Assembly (NCBI GenBank): GCA_023145615.1
Contig: JAGLDK010000059.1
Location: 1 to 39,506, forward strand
Origin: Ichthyobacteriaceae bacterium
Lineage (GTDB): Bacteria > Bacteroidota > Bacteroidia > Flavobacteriales > JADGDT01
Reading direction: 5' to 3'
DNA: 39,506 bases
Both the position numbers and the translations under genes were made by a program. The first letter of the stretch is position 1; every line of letters starts with the position of its first letter. Positions 1 to 7,973 of the stretch are shown one piece after another. Under the pieces are notes generated by a model, which saw nothing but the letters and a program-made list of their open reading frames with translations, did not search any database and was not told where the DNA came from.

Positions 1-3000
1 TAAAGTATCACTTTTATATTTATAATTTCTCTCTTTAATTTCGTTATTACTTTTTATTTTAAATAAATTATCCAAAAACTCTTTAAACGTATCGAAATTT
101 GTGTAGTACGAAATACCGATACCTTGTGTGTAACCTTCGTTTTCGAATAAATCGGTTACTCTGTTTTGGCGCACAAATACTTTTCCTTTATACCTACCAT
201 CTTCGGTTAGGTTAAGAAGCACTTCAACATCTCCAACTATCGACGATTGACTACTTCCAACCGGCACACCAACATTTCCGTTTACTGTAACTCTATCGTT
301 AAAAAACTGACTTGATAATCCAACCTCAAGCTCGTCGGTTGATTGTATTTGACTAACATTTGTAGTAGTGGAGTAGTTAACATTAACATCAAATTTATCG
401 CTTATACTTGATGCCATATTTCCTATTTGATTTGCTAAAAGTTCATAAGTACTACTGGCCGCACTTCCAATAACTGCAATATCGCTATTTGCCGATGCAA
501 ATGAATTTAAGGTAATAAGCATAATAAATTGTCTACCTCTTTCATCTGGATTTTCATTTAATTTAAAATTTAATTGAGATTGAATACTTGGGTCGGCATT
601 TGGTATTTTTATATCGAAATTAAGATTGGGTTGTTCTAATCCACCCGATAATTTAAGATAAAGCTCAACTAGTAATTTATGCGATTTCTGATCGGTATTA
701 TAATCTAAATACGATGCAACATCTGTTTTGGTAGGATATATAGCATCCATGTTTATTGTTGCATTAAGCGGATCGCCATTCCAACTAATAGTACCACCCG
801 GTTTTATTTTAAACTTCTTATTAATTAAATTTTGTAGTGTAAATAAATAATTTCCATTTGTTAGAGTGTAAGTTCCGTTAATTCCAAAATCTCCTTTGGT
901 ATCAATATCAATAAGTAAATCGGCATTTCCTCTACCTTTCATTACATCACCAACTTGCTCGTCAAGTACAATTTCTACTTCGGCATCTGGCGTTACTTTT
1001 AGTTTGAATTCAAGTTTCATTCCACTTCTTAAATTCGACTCTAAACCTCTTTTTTTAGCATTTGCTTTTTGTTCTAATTCTTTATTTATATACTCATTTG
1101 GAGCAGTAAAATATATAAAAGAACTTTGGTTAGCAGTTTTATTATTCGATAAAGGAATTGAAAAAACAGTACCCTTTTCTGTACGCAAATTAATATCGAA
1201 TTGTAATCTTTCGGTAGAACCTTTTAAAGTAGCATTACCCGATGCAAATACAGTACCATAAAAATCAGGATTATCTTCTTCATCGGTTTTTAATAGCAAT
1301 AACTTTTTTGCATTAATAAGTAAATCTAAATCCCAATCTATATAATTATTATTGTGTACTATGGCACCTACAATTGTACCTTTAGTTCCTTTTTCGGCAT
1401 CAATTATTGTGGTTTTAGGTATATGAATCTCGTTTTTATTAACTAATACATGAGGTACACCTTCAAAATTAAATTTCACACCTAAATAATCAATTCCCAT
1501 ACCGCCTTCGGCAATATCAATAAAGCCATCTAAATTAGGATCGGTTAAAGGTCCATTTACATTAACATCGCCACTAACAAGTCCGGCAATACCATAAAAT
1601 AAGTCGGTAGTAAAAGTATTAACAAATTTCAATCCAAACTTATTCAACTTAACATCCATGTTAATTTCAGGCTCACCAAGTAAACTTATGTTACCCGATG
1701 CATCAACCGTTTTACTATTATTTTTAACAACTGTAAAAGATGTATTATAAATTTTATGAACATCAGAATTAGCCATTTTTAAATTTACATTTCCAATATA
1801 GTCGTTATACAAGCTTAAACTATCAATATTAACATTAGCAACCGGGCGTATAATATCATTATTAATATCTACCATAACATCAGCATTAAGTACACCTTTT
1901 GCTTGCATACTAGTACTTGATGAAAGTAAATTTGCTAAATCAATATTGTTTAATTTAAAATTGTAATGATGATTATTTTTTTTCTTAAAACCATTTACCG
2001 ATAACGATTGTTTGTTATTGTAAACAATAATTGAATCGATATTTAACACCTCCGAAGCAGTATTATAAACAATCCTATTATGTTTATTTAACTTAAGTTT
2101 CCAATCGTTATTTCCAAATAATAAATCCGAATTCATAAATCCTAAAACAATATTAGAATCGTTTTCTATAGTTTGATAAAAATTAATATTGAATTTATCA
2201 TCCATCATTTTACCTCCTTCGAAACTTGAAACAGCATAAATTGAATCGGCTCTTTCTTTAATAATAACATTTAAATTATGAATAGGGTAGGTGTTGTTAT
2301 TAAAGTGCTTTACATCAAGAAAAGCTGAGTATAACTCGTTTTTATTATCAAACAAAAACGACATAGAATCAATAATATTATCCTGATAAGAAAATCCAGG
2401 AGACTCAAATTTCATCTTTAAATGATTTGTTTCGGAATTTATACTTCCATCTAAACTTGTACCATATTTAATGTTAAGTTCGGGTAAGAATATATCTATG
2501 ATTTTATTTTTTAATTCAAAATCGAATTCTAAATACTGATTATCTCTACTTATTTTTTTGTATTCATCATTTTTATAAACCTTCTCTACAATAGCATTTT
2601 TAAACATTTTAGGAAGATCAATAAATTTAAAATTGCCTTTCATATACCCATCTATAATATCGGTAGATCTAATTTCTATTAATTTTTCTTCATTATTTTT
2701 TTGAGATTTAATTTTTAGTTTTTCAAAATAATAAAGATTAATATTGTTATGATAAGTAAAGTTTAAAAGAGAAAGGCTACCAATTAAATTATCGTAATCA
2801 TTTCCTTTAATATCCATTTTTATATGCCCTTCTAAAAAAGAAATACTATCTCTAACAAACAAGTTAGTAGCACTTAAATTGGCTTTATCAATGTATAAAT
2901 TAAAATTGTATTCCGGAATATTAGATCTTGCATCTGCAAGTCCATCAAACGAAACTCTAAGATTTTCATCGTCGATATTTAATAAACCTTTAAAAAGTTT

Positions 3001-4458
3001 TTCTCTTAAATCTCCTTCAATACTGATATTACTATACTTGTAATTTTTAAAATAAAAGTCAGAAATATTTCCTTTTATATACGAGTCTAAAGTTTCAAGA
3101 GTAAAACCCTGACCATCGATATAAACATTAGCATTAGCAGTTTTAAATAATTTTGGATTAATTAATTTACCCAAATTAAGATTGTCTAATTTTAAATTAC
3201 CCATGTAATTTGCATGCTTAATAGAGTCCTGAAAATTTAATTGAATTTCAGCATCAACATTTCCAACATCGGTTAAAAGATTAAAAATAGATTTATAATC
3301 TCCTTGTTCTAAAATTGCATTTCCGCTTAAATTAATAATACCTAATTTTTTAAGAGAAACAGGTATATTATTTTTGTATTTCTTAGGTAGCAGGTTATAT
3401 GAATCGTTATATGAAGTAGAAAATTTATCAAGTTTAATATAATATCTAAAATCGGTATCCGAAAACATATTTGTAATTCTACCATTTGTAGTAATTACAG
3501 TATTTTCACCAGTAAAAAGGCGTAACCTTTTAATCTGTAAATCCGATAAAGTTCCTGATACTCTCAAGGAAATACTAATATCGTTATTTATAGATTTTAG
3601 ATTTGTAAAGTAGCTCAGATCTTTTAATCCAAAATGAGAATTAAAAACAGTTAAATATACACTTGTGTTTTTATAGTTTTTTATAAGATCAGAGATGCTA
3701 TTAAAACATAAATCAATGTTAGAGTTTATTTCGGAATTAGGAGTTTTAATATGTAATTCTCTCAGTGCAATTTCCGAATCGGTTAAGTTAAAATCTGCAC
3801 TAAAATCTTCAACTATAAAACCATTATCGGCAATAAAATTTAAATCTTTAATATTTAATCCAACATTATTATTGCTGATGTTTATTTTTTTTGCTGATAA
3901 GTTAATATCCGAAATATTGTGTTTAATATTTTTAAATAAATCAGCATATTTAAAATTAAGGTTGTTTATTTTAATTGATGAAGAATTAAACTCGAAAGCC
4001 GATTTGTTTTTATTTGTAGATTCAGTAGTTAACGTGTCGGTTTCTGATTGTTTAAACTTATTTAAAAATATTTCAATGTTAGTTATTGAATCGTTCTGAT
4101 ATTTTATCAAATTAAAATTACTGTTTGATAACGAAATATTATCAACATTAATTTTACCCGAAAGAACGTCAGAATTAATTAGGCTTCCACGTAATTCACC
4201 AACATAAATTAAAGTGTCGGGATAATGATCCATAACCAAAATTTCATTTAACGAAACCTTTCCTAAAATTGATAAGTCAACTGCTTTAATACTTATTTTA
4301 GTATCGTATTTTTTATAAACATACTCCGTTATGTATTTTGCCAAATAAGTTTGTACAGGTGGTAAGCTTAAAAATATAGATATAAGCACAAATATTGCTA
4401 ATATAACAAGTAGAATACGTAATATTTTTTCTCTAATTGGTTTGATATTGTTCTTTAT
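1..4458 (-). CDS. tamB: TamB-like translocation/assembly module protein, C-terminal end cut off by the window
   Basis: The minus-strand frame is open, codon by codon, from a TGA at 4494-4492 to the window edge: about 1486 codons from 4458. The N-terminus reads K/R-rich residues followed by a hydrophobic anchor (about residues 13-35: KILRILLVILAIFVLISIFL) and then SLPPVQTYLAKYITEY, typical of Bacteroidota TamB/AsmA-like proteins. A long beta-rich body follows, and the last visible residues (VFVRQNRVTDLFENEGYTQG, then GISYYTNFDTFKEFLDNLF) match the usual TamB end, so only a short tail is probably missing. TamB proteins span the periplasm from an inner-membrane anchor and are thought to help lipid transport or outer-membrane protein assembly. 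Divergence from tsaD is a common arrangement in this phylum. No ATG/GTG/TTG exists before the anchor: 4458 is an ATA, chosen because it gives MKNNIKPIREKILRILLV. ATC (4446) and ATT (4437) are alternatives. The first in-frame ATG (4233) would remove the anchor. Confidence 0.85.
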   Translation of the reverse strand, partial: MKNNIKPIREKILRILLVILAIFVLISIFLSLPPVQTYLAKYITEYVYKKYDTKISIKAVDLSILGKVSLNEILVMDHYPDTLIYVGELRGSLINSDVLSGKINVDNISLSNSNFNLIKYQNDSITNIEIFLNKFKQSETDTLTTESTNKNKSAFEFNSSSIKINNLNFKYADLFKNIKHNISDINLSAKKINISNNNVGLNIKDLNFIADNGFIVEDFSADFNLTDSEIALRELHIKTPNSEINSNIDLCFNSISDLIKNYKNTSVYLTVFNSHFGLKDLSYFTNLKSINNDISISLRVSGTLSDLQIKRLRLFTGENTVITTNGRITNMFSDTDFRYYIKLDKFSTSYNDSYNLLPKKYKNNIPVSLKKLGIINLSGNAILEQGDYKSIFNLLTDVGNVDAEIQLNFQDSIKHANYMGNLKLDNLNLGKLINPKLFKTANANVYIDGQGFTLETLDSYIKGNISDFYFKNYKYSNISIEGDLREKLFKGLLNIDDENLRVSFDGLADARSNIPEYNFNLYIDKANLSATNLFVRDSISFLEGHIKMDIKGNDYDNLIGSLSLLNFTYHNNINLYYFEKLKIKSQKNNEEKLIEIRSTDIIDGYMKGNFKFIDLPKMFKNAIVEKVYKNDEYKKISRDNQYLEFDFELKNKIIDIFLPELNIKYGTSLDGSINSETNHLKMKFESPGFSYQDNIIDSMSFLFDNKNELYSAFLDVKHFNNNTYPIHNLNVIIKERADSIYAVSSFEGGKMMDDKFNINFYQTIENDSNIVLGFMNSDLLFGNNDWKLKLNKHNRIVYNTASEVLNIDSIIVYNNKQSLSVNGFKKKNNHHYNFKLNNIDLANLLSSSTSMQAKGVLNADVMVDINNDIIRPVANVNIDSLSLYNDYIGNVNLKMANSDVHKIYNTSFTVVKNNSKTVDASGNISLLGEPEINMDVKLNKFGLKFVNTFTTDLFYGIAGLVSGDVNVNGPLTDPNLDGFIDIAEGGMGIDYLGVKFNFEGVPHVLVNKNEIHIPKTTIIDAEKGTKGTIVGAIVHNNNYIDWDLDLLINAKKLLLLKTDEEDNPDFYGTVFASGNATLKGSTERLQFDINLRTEKGTVFSIPLSNNKTANQSSFIYFTAPNEYINKELEQKANAKKRGLESNLRSGMKLEFKLKVTPDAEVEIVLDEQVGDVMKGRGNADLLIDIDTKGDFGINGTYTLTNGNYLFTLQNLINKKFKIKPGGTISWNGDPLNATINMDAIYPTKTDVASYLDYNTDQKSHKLLVELYLKLSGGLEQPNLNFDIKIPNADPSIQSQLNFKLNENPDERGRQFIMLITLNSFASANSDIAVIGSAASSTYELLANQIGNMASSISDKFDVNVNYSTTTNVSQIQSTDELEVGLSSQFFNDRVTVNGNVGVPVGSSQSSIVGDVEVLLNLTEDGRYKGKVFVRQNRVTDLFENEGYTQGIGISYYTNFDTFKEFLDNLFKIKSNNEIKERNYKYKSDTL

Positions 4459-4492
4459 ATTAAATTTGCAGAAATTATGAGTGATAACCGCT

Positions 4493-4500
4493 CAAAATTA
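4493..4500 (-). promoter_or_regulatory. Candidate -7 promoter element of tamB
   Basis: On the minus strand TAATTTTG matches the Bacteroidota -7 consensus TAnnTTTG. It ends 34 bases before the ATA at 4458, giving a short leader. No convincing -33 TTG lies about 19-22 bases upstream, so this is a single-element call. Its position agrees with a translation start near 4458 and not at the downstream ATG. Confidence 0.45.
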
Positions 4501-4637
4501 AGGTATCCCAAAGGTTTTACATAAATTTTTTGTTTAAATATTTACTTAACAGATTATAGGAATTAAAAAATTGGTTTCTGCATTAAATATATAAATATAA
4601 CATTGTTGTTTTTGTATATTAAATTTAAAAAATTAAG

Positions 4638-5657
4638 ATGGAAAAAGATATATATATACTTGGTATAGAATCGTCGTGTGATGATACAAGTGCTTCGGTA
4701 ATTAAAAATGGAAAAATTTTATCAAACATAGTTTCCACACAAAAGGTTCATGAAGAGTATGGTGGTGTGGTTCCCGAATTAGCATCTCGTGCTCATCAGC
4801 AAAGTATTATTCCGGTGGTTGATCAGGCAATTAAAAAATCTGGAATAGAATTATCTCAACTAAATGCGGTGGCGTTTACAAGTGGACCAGGATTAATGGG
4901 TTCGTTATTAGTGGGTACATCTTTTGCCAAGTCGTTATCAATGTCGTTAAATATTCCGCTTATAGAAGTTAACCATATGCAGGGGCATATTTTGGCAAAT
5001 TTTATACAAGATGGAGATATGACAAGTCCTAACTTTCCGTTTTTAACATTGGTTATTTCGGGTGGTCATACACAAATAGTAAAAGTAAATAGCCATTTTA
5101 ATATGGAGATTTTAGGAGAAACTATTGATGATGCAGCCGGAGAAGCTTTTGATAAATCGGGTAAAATTATTGGATTGCCATATCCCGGAGGTCCGTTAAT
5201 TGATAAATATGCTAAAGAAGGAAATCCAAAAGCATTTAAATTTACTAAGCCTCGTGTTGATGGTTATAATTTTAGTTTTAGTGGGCTAAAAACAAATATC
5301 CTGTACTTTGTACAGAAACAGGTTAAAGAAAATCCAGATTTTGTTAAAGAAAATTTACACGATTTATGTGCTTCAATACAGTTTACAATAGTTGAAGTTT
5401 TAATGGATAAACTTAAAAAAGCAGTAAAAGAAACTGGAATTACAGAAGTAGCAATGGCAGGTGGAGTATCTGCAAATTCCGAAATTAGAGCAAGGTTTTT
5501 TAAAGCCGAAAAAGATTGGAATTGGACAGCTCATGTTCCTAAATTTGAATTTACTACCGATAATGCAGCAATGATTGCAATGGTTGGTTATTTAAAATAT
5601 AAGGTAGAAGATTTTAGTGATATTAGTGTAACTGCAAAAGCCCGATTTAGTTTGTAA
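4638..5657 (+). CDS. tsaD: tRNA N6-adenosine threonylcarbamoyltransferase TsaD
   Basis: 339 residues, the normal family length. TsaD transfers the threonylcarbamoyl group from TC-AMP to A37 of ANN-decoding tRNAs (t6A), working with TsaB and TsaE in the cytoplasm. Visible landmarks: ESSCDDTS at residues 11-18, the metal-binding HMQGH at 113-117 (H113, H117), the SGGHTQ nucleotide-binding loop near 146-151, AGEAFDK in the substrate region, and AGGVSANSEIR towards the C-terminus. All are intact. The ATG at 4638 gives the canonical start MEKDIYILGIESSCDDT. It is transcribed away from tamB, with 179 bp between the two starts, and about 100 bp separate it from the next gene. Partners TsaB/TsaE are not in the window. 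Confidence 0.97.
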   Translation: MEKDIYILGIESSCDDTSASVIKNGKILSNIVSTQKVHEEYGGVVPELASRAHQQSIIPVVDQAIKKSGIELSQLNAVAFTSGPGLMGSLLVGTSFAKSLSMSLNIPLIEVNHMQGHILANFIQDGDMTSPNFPFLTLVISGGHTQIVKVNSHFNMEILGETIDDAAGEAFDKSGKIIGLPYPGGPLIDKYAKEGNPKAFKFTKPRVDGYNFSFSGLKTNILYFVQKQVKENPDFVKENLHDLCASIQFTIVEVLMDKLKKAVKETGITEVAMAGGVSANSEIRARFFKAEKDWNWTAHVPKFEFTTDNAAMIAMVGYLKYKVEDFSDISVTAKARFSL

Positions 5658-5760
5658 TAATACTTTTAGATTGCATATTTTAAACGTTTATATGTAGTTT
5701 AAATTTAAAATTAGGTTAATAAACTAAATGGTTGTTATTTATATATTACGATAACAATTT

Positions 5761-6369
5761 ATGGAAATTATTAATAATATAAATGGTATGTCAATAATTA
5801 TGAAAACACTTTTCGATTTTATATTTGGAGTGTTATTACTTATTTTTATACTACCAATTATTATAATATTGGTAGTTATTGCAACGTTTTCGACACGTAA
5901 ATTTGGTGTTTTTAATCAGCAAAGAGTGGGAAAAGGAGGTAAGTTGTTTACTATATACAAAATACGGTCGATGTTTCTGCAAAAAGGAGATACTGTTACA
6001 ACCGAAAACGATCCAAGAATTACAAAATTTGGACAATTTTTAAGAAAAAATAAGCTTGACGAGTTATTACAACTTGTAAATATAGTTTTAGGCGATATGT
6101 CGTTTGTTGGCCCCCGACCTGATGTTGAAGGTTATGCCGATAAACTAATAGGAGATGATAAAATAATACTTAGTGTTAAACCAGGTATTACAAGTCCGGC
6201 TTCGTTGTATTTCAGAAATGAAGAACATTTGTTAGCCGAACAAAAAAATCCGATAGAATATAATGATAATGTAATTTGGCCTAAAAAAATTAAACTAAAT
6301 ACCGAATACATCAAAAATTGGAGCTTTAAATATGATATGCAAATAATTTATAAAACAGTTTTTAATTAG
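5761..6369 (+). CDS. Bacterial sugar transferase (PglC/WcaJ-type polyprenyl-phosphate sugar-1-phosphate transferase)
   Basis: 202 residues, the minimal monotopic phosphoglycosyl transferase size. Such enzymes move a sugar-1-phosphate from a UDP-sugar to undecaprenyl phosphate, the first membrane step of O-antigen, capsule or glycoprotein glycan synthesis. One hydrophobic segment (about residues 17-41) holds a proline (P32) as expected for a re-entrant helix. It is followed by QQRVGKGGKLFTIYKIRSM, the catalytic Asp-Glu dyad in KLDELLQLVN (D100, E101), and GDMSFVGPRPDV at 111-122. The C-terminus (WSFKYDMQIIYKTVF) is also typical. Starts at M10 or M14 (5800, MKTLFDFIFG) are equally possible. No glycosyltransferase, flippase or nucleotide-sugar gene is nearby, so it is an orphan initiating enzyme here. 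The sugar substrate cannot be read from sequence. Confidence 0.92.
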   Translation: MEIINNINGMSIIMKTLFDFIFGVLLLIFILPIIIILVVIATFSTRKFGVFNQQRVGKGGKLFTIYKIRSMFLQKGDTVTTENDPRITKFGQFLRKNKLDELLQLVNIVLGDMSFVGPRPDVEGYADKLIGDDKIILSVKPGITSPASLYFRNEEHLLAEQKNPIEYNDNVIWPKKIKLNTEYIKNWSFKYDMQIIYKTVFN

Positions 6370-6383
6370 ATAATGGTTAATTC

Positions 6384-6418
6384 AAAAAATCAGAGTAATA
6401 AATACTTTGATTTTTTTT
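6384..6418 (+). terminator. Intrinsic terminator after the sugar transferase gene
   Basis: AAAAAATCAGAGTA (6384-6397) pairs with TACTTTGATTTTTT (6403-6416) through one G-T wobble, with a 5-base loop and a T run to 6418. It lies 15 bases past the stop codon and separates this gene from the TetR operon. Confidence 0.75.
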
Positions 6419-6430
6419 ACAAAAACATAA

Positions 6431-6444
6431 TGACTGACCAGTCG
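6431..6444. promoter_or_regulatory. Palindrome 1, candidate TetR operator
   Basis: TGACTGACCAGTCG contains GACTG-AC-CAGTC, a perfect 5-bp inverted repeat with a 2-base centre. It resembles the palindrome at 6513-6526: 9 of 14 positions are identical and all differences are transitions. It lies about 100 bp before the TetR gene. Binding by that regulator is inferred. Confidence 0.5.
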
Positions 6445-6452
6445 GGTTTTAT

Positions 6453-6466
6453 ATGATACATATCAT
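6453..6466. promoter_or_regulatory. Palindrome 2 upstream of the TetR gene
   Basis: ATGATA-CA-TATCAT is a perfect 6-bp inverted repeat. Its centre is 22 bp from that of palindrome 1, about two helical turns, so the two could be bound on one DNA face. The sequence differs from the other two sites, so it may serve another regulator or be chance in AT-rich DNA. Confidence 0.35.
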
Positions 6467-6512
6467 TAATTTTAACTTAGATGACGATTATATATTGTTG
6501 TACATTTATTTA

Positions 6513-6526
6513 TGACTAATTGGTCA
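6513..6526. promoter_or_regulatory. Palindrome 3, candidate TetR operator next to the start
   Basis: TGACTAATTGGTCA is TGAC-N-AATT-N-GTCA, a 14-bp inverted repeat with one mismatched pair. It ends 13 bases before the ATG at 6540. TACATTTA at 6501-6508 is close to the TAnnTTTG -7 element, which would put the transcription start on this palindrome, where a bound repressor would block it. Autoregulation is inferred. Confidence 0.5.
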
Positions 6527-6539
6527 ATAATTTACAATT

Positions 6540-7139
6540 ATGCAAGAGAATAATAAAATAGATAATTTAAAATATAAAGCTGCAAGCAATAAGGCTTTAA
6601 GCAGAGATGAACTTATAATAGAAAGTGCATTAAAGTTATTTTCGAAATTAGGTTTCGAAAATACGTCAATGCAATTGGTAGCTAAAGAAGCAGGAGTATC
6701 GAAAGGAAATTTATATAATTATTTTAATAGTAAAGATCATTTATTAGAAAGTCTACTTGCACATTGGGCTAAAAAAAACATTGAATTATATAGTAGTGGA
6801 TTAAATTATGGTTTAAAATCGGTAGATGATTTTGAGAATTTAGTACGATATAATTTCAAATTAATAAAATCGGACAAATACTTTTGGAAACTATATTACA
6901 ATTTAGCAGGACAGCCGAGTGTAAATAAAATTTTCATGAAAGTGTTTTATCCTTTTAAGATGAAATATATATTGGGATTCAGCAATTACTATAAACATAA
7001 AGGAATTGAAAATTATAATGCAAAAGCAACTTTATTAGTAAGTGCTATTGATGGTGTGGCCTTGAGTTATATCATGATGATAAATAATGAATATCCGCTT
7101 AATGAAGTTTTAAATGAATTAATTAAACAATACAAATAA
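6540..7139 (+). CDS. TetR/AcrR-family transcriptional regulator
   Basis: 199 residues. The N-terminal TetR DNA-binding domain covers about residues 22-70: RDELIIESALKLFSKLGFEN, then the helix-turn-helix (TSMQLVAKEAGVSKGNLYNYF) and SKDHLLESLL. The C-terminal two thirds is a divergent all-helical ligand domain in which I recognise no specific subfamily. It is the first gene of an operon: its stop is 5 bases from the next ATG (7145), followed by a LolA-like protein and a complete ABC transporter. Palindromes at 6431-6444 and 6513-6526 are plausible operators, so it probably represses itself and the transporter and responds to an envelope or lipid ligand. An N-terminal extension of about 20 residues precedes the domain. 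The ATG at 6540 is the only reasonable start. Confidence 0.93.
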   Translation: MQENNKIDNLKYKAASNKALSRDELIIESALKLFSKLGFENTSMQLVAKEAGVSKGNLYNYFNSKDHLLESLLAHWAKKNIELYSSGLNYGLKSVDDFENLVRYNFKLIKSDKYFWKLYYNLAGQPSVNKIFMKVFYPFKMKYILGFSNYYKHKGIENYNAKATLLVSAIDGVALSYIMMINNEYPLNEVLNELIKQYK

Positions 7140-7144
7140 TAAAT

Positions 7145-7903
7145 ATGAAAAAAACAGTTCTGTTACTTGTTACATTATTTTTAAGTGTGGCATTTACTGA
7201 AGGATACTCTCAGGAAATTACTGCCGAATTAATTATAAAAAAGGCTGATGAACTTACCCGAGGTAAAACCAATAAATCAGAAATGACTATGGAAATAATT
7301 CGTCCTACTTGGAAACGCTCGGTAAGTATGAAAAGTTGGAGTAGAGGTACTAATTATTCAATGACATATATAACGGCTCCGTCAAAAGATAAAGGTCAGG
7401 TTTTTTTGAAAAGAGATACCGAAATGTGGAACTGGATTCCATCAATTGGTAGAATGATGAAGATACCTTCGTCAATGATGTCTCAAGGTTGGATGGGATC
7501 GGATTATTCTAACGATGATATTTTAAAGGAAAGTTCAATAGTAAATGATTACGTACATAAAATTGTTTCGGAAGAAAAAATTGATGGTTACGATACTTAT
7601 AAAATTGAAATGACTCCGAAAGAAGAAGCTGCCGTTGTTTGGGGTAAGGTTTACAAGTGGATTATTAAGGATAAGTATATTCAAATTAAATCGGAGTATT
7701 ACGATGAAGATATGGATTTAATTAAAAGTGATATTTCATCGGATTTTAAAATTATTGGTGGCAGATTTCTTCCTTCTAAAATTGAAATTATACCTACCGA
7801 TGAGCCTGATCAAAAAACTGTTATACACATAAAAAATATAACCTTTGATGTTGATTTACCCGAATCATTCTTTTCTCAGCAAAAAATGAAACGTATAAGA
7901 TAA
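7145..7903 (+). CDS. Outer membrane lipoprotein-sorting protein (LolA-like fold), secreted
   Basis: 252 residues with a Sec signal peptide (MKKTVLLLVTLFLSVAFTEGYSQ, cleavage probably after Q23 or just before it). The mature part fits the LolA/LolB-like 'outer membrane lipoprotein-sorting protein' family: an early helix (ITAELIIKKADELTRGKTN), then strands rich in aromatic and charged residues, with the family hallmark around WNWIPSIGRMMKIPSSMMSQ and GWMGSDYSNDDI. These proteins fold as half-open barrels that bind acyl chains. It sits 5 bases after the TetR gene and before two permeases and an ATPase, so it is the likely periplasmic carrier or partner of that transporter. Whether the cargo is a lipoprotein or a lipid is unknown. 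It is not the housekeeping LolA by sequence feel, and no lipobox is present. Confidence 0.88.
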   Translation: MKKTVLLLVTLFLSVAFTEGYSQEITAELIIKKADELTRGKTNKSEMTMEIIRPTWKRSVSMKSWSRGTNYSMTYITAPSKDKGQVFLKRDTEMWNWIPSIGRMMKIPSSMMSQGWMGSDYSNDDILKESSIVNDYVHKIVSEEKIDGYDTYKIEMTPKEEAAVVWGKVYKWIIKDKYIQIKSEYYDEDMDLIKSDISSDFKIIGGRFLPSKIEIIPTDEPDQKTVIHIKNITFDVDLPESFFSQQKMKRIR

Positions 7904-7908
7904 GTTAA

Positions 7909-7929
7909 TAATGGTTAATAGTTAATTAT
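7909..7929 (+). repeat. Dispersed post-stop repeat, copy 1 (GGTTAAT type)
   Basis: TAATGGTTAATAG at 7909-7921 continues as TTAATTAT, so the 15-mer TTAATAGTTAATTAT spans 7915-7929. It starts 6 bases past the stop of the LolA-like gene. Shorter relatives TAATGGTTAATTC (6371-6383) and TAATGGTTAGGAG (11257-11269) also touch stop codons. Confidence 0.45.
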
Positions 7930-7973
7930 CTGGCACTTATAAACTATCATTAGTTGAATATAAAAACATAAAA

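Noticed and set aside
896-1261. Plus-strand open frame of 121 codons (and another at 3695-4099)
   Set aside because: Both lie antisense within the continuous minus-strand tamB frame, have low-complexity Ser/Leu/Phe-rich translations typical of shadow frames, and show no promoter or family likeness.
4450-4640. Possible frameshift joining tamB to an upstream ATG in another frame
   Set aside because: No other minus-strand frame in this interval gives a short ATG-led peptide that would read naturally into the membrane anchor, and the -7 box limits the leader to about 34 bases.
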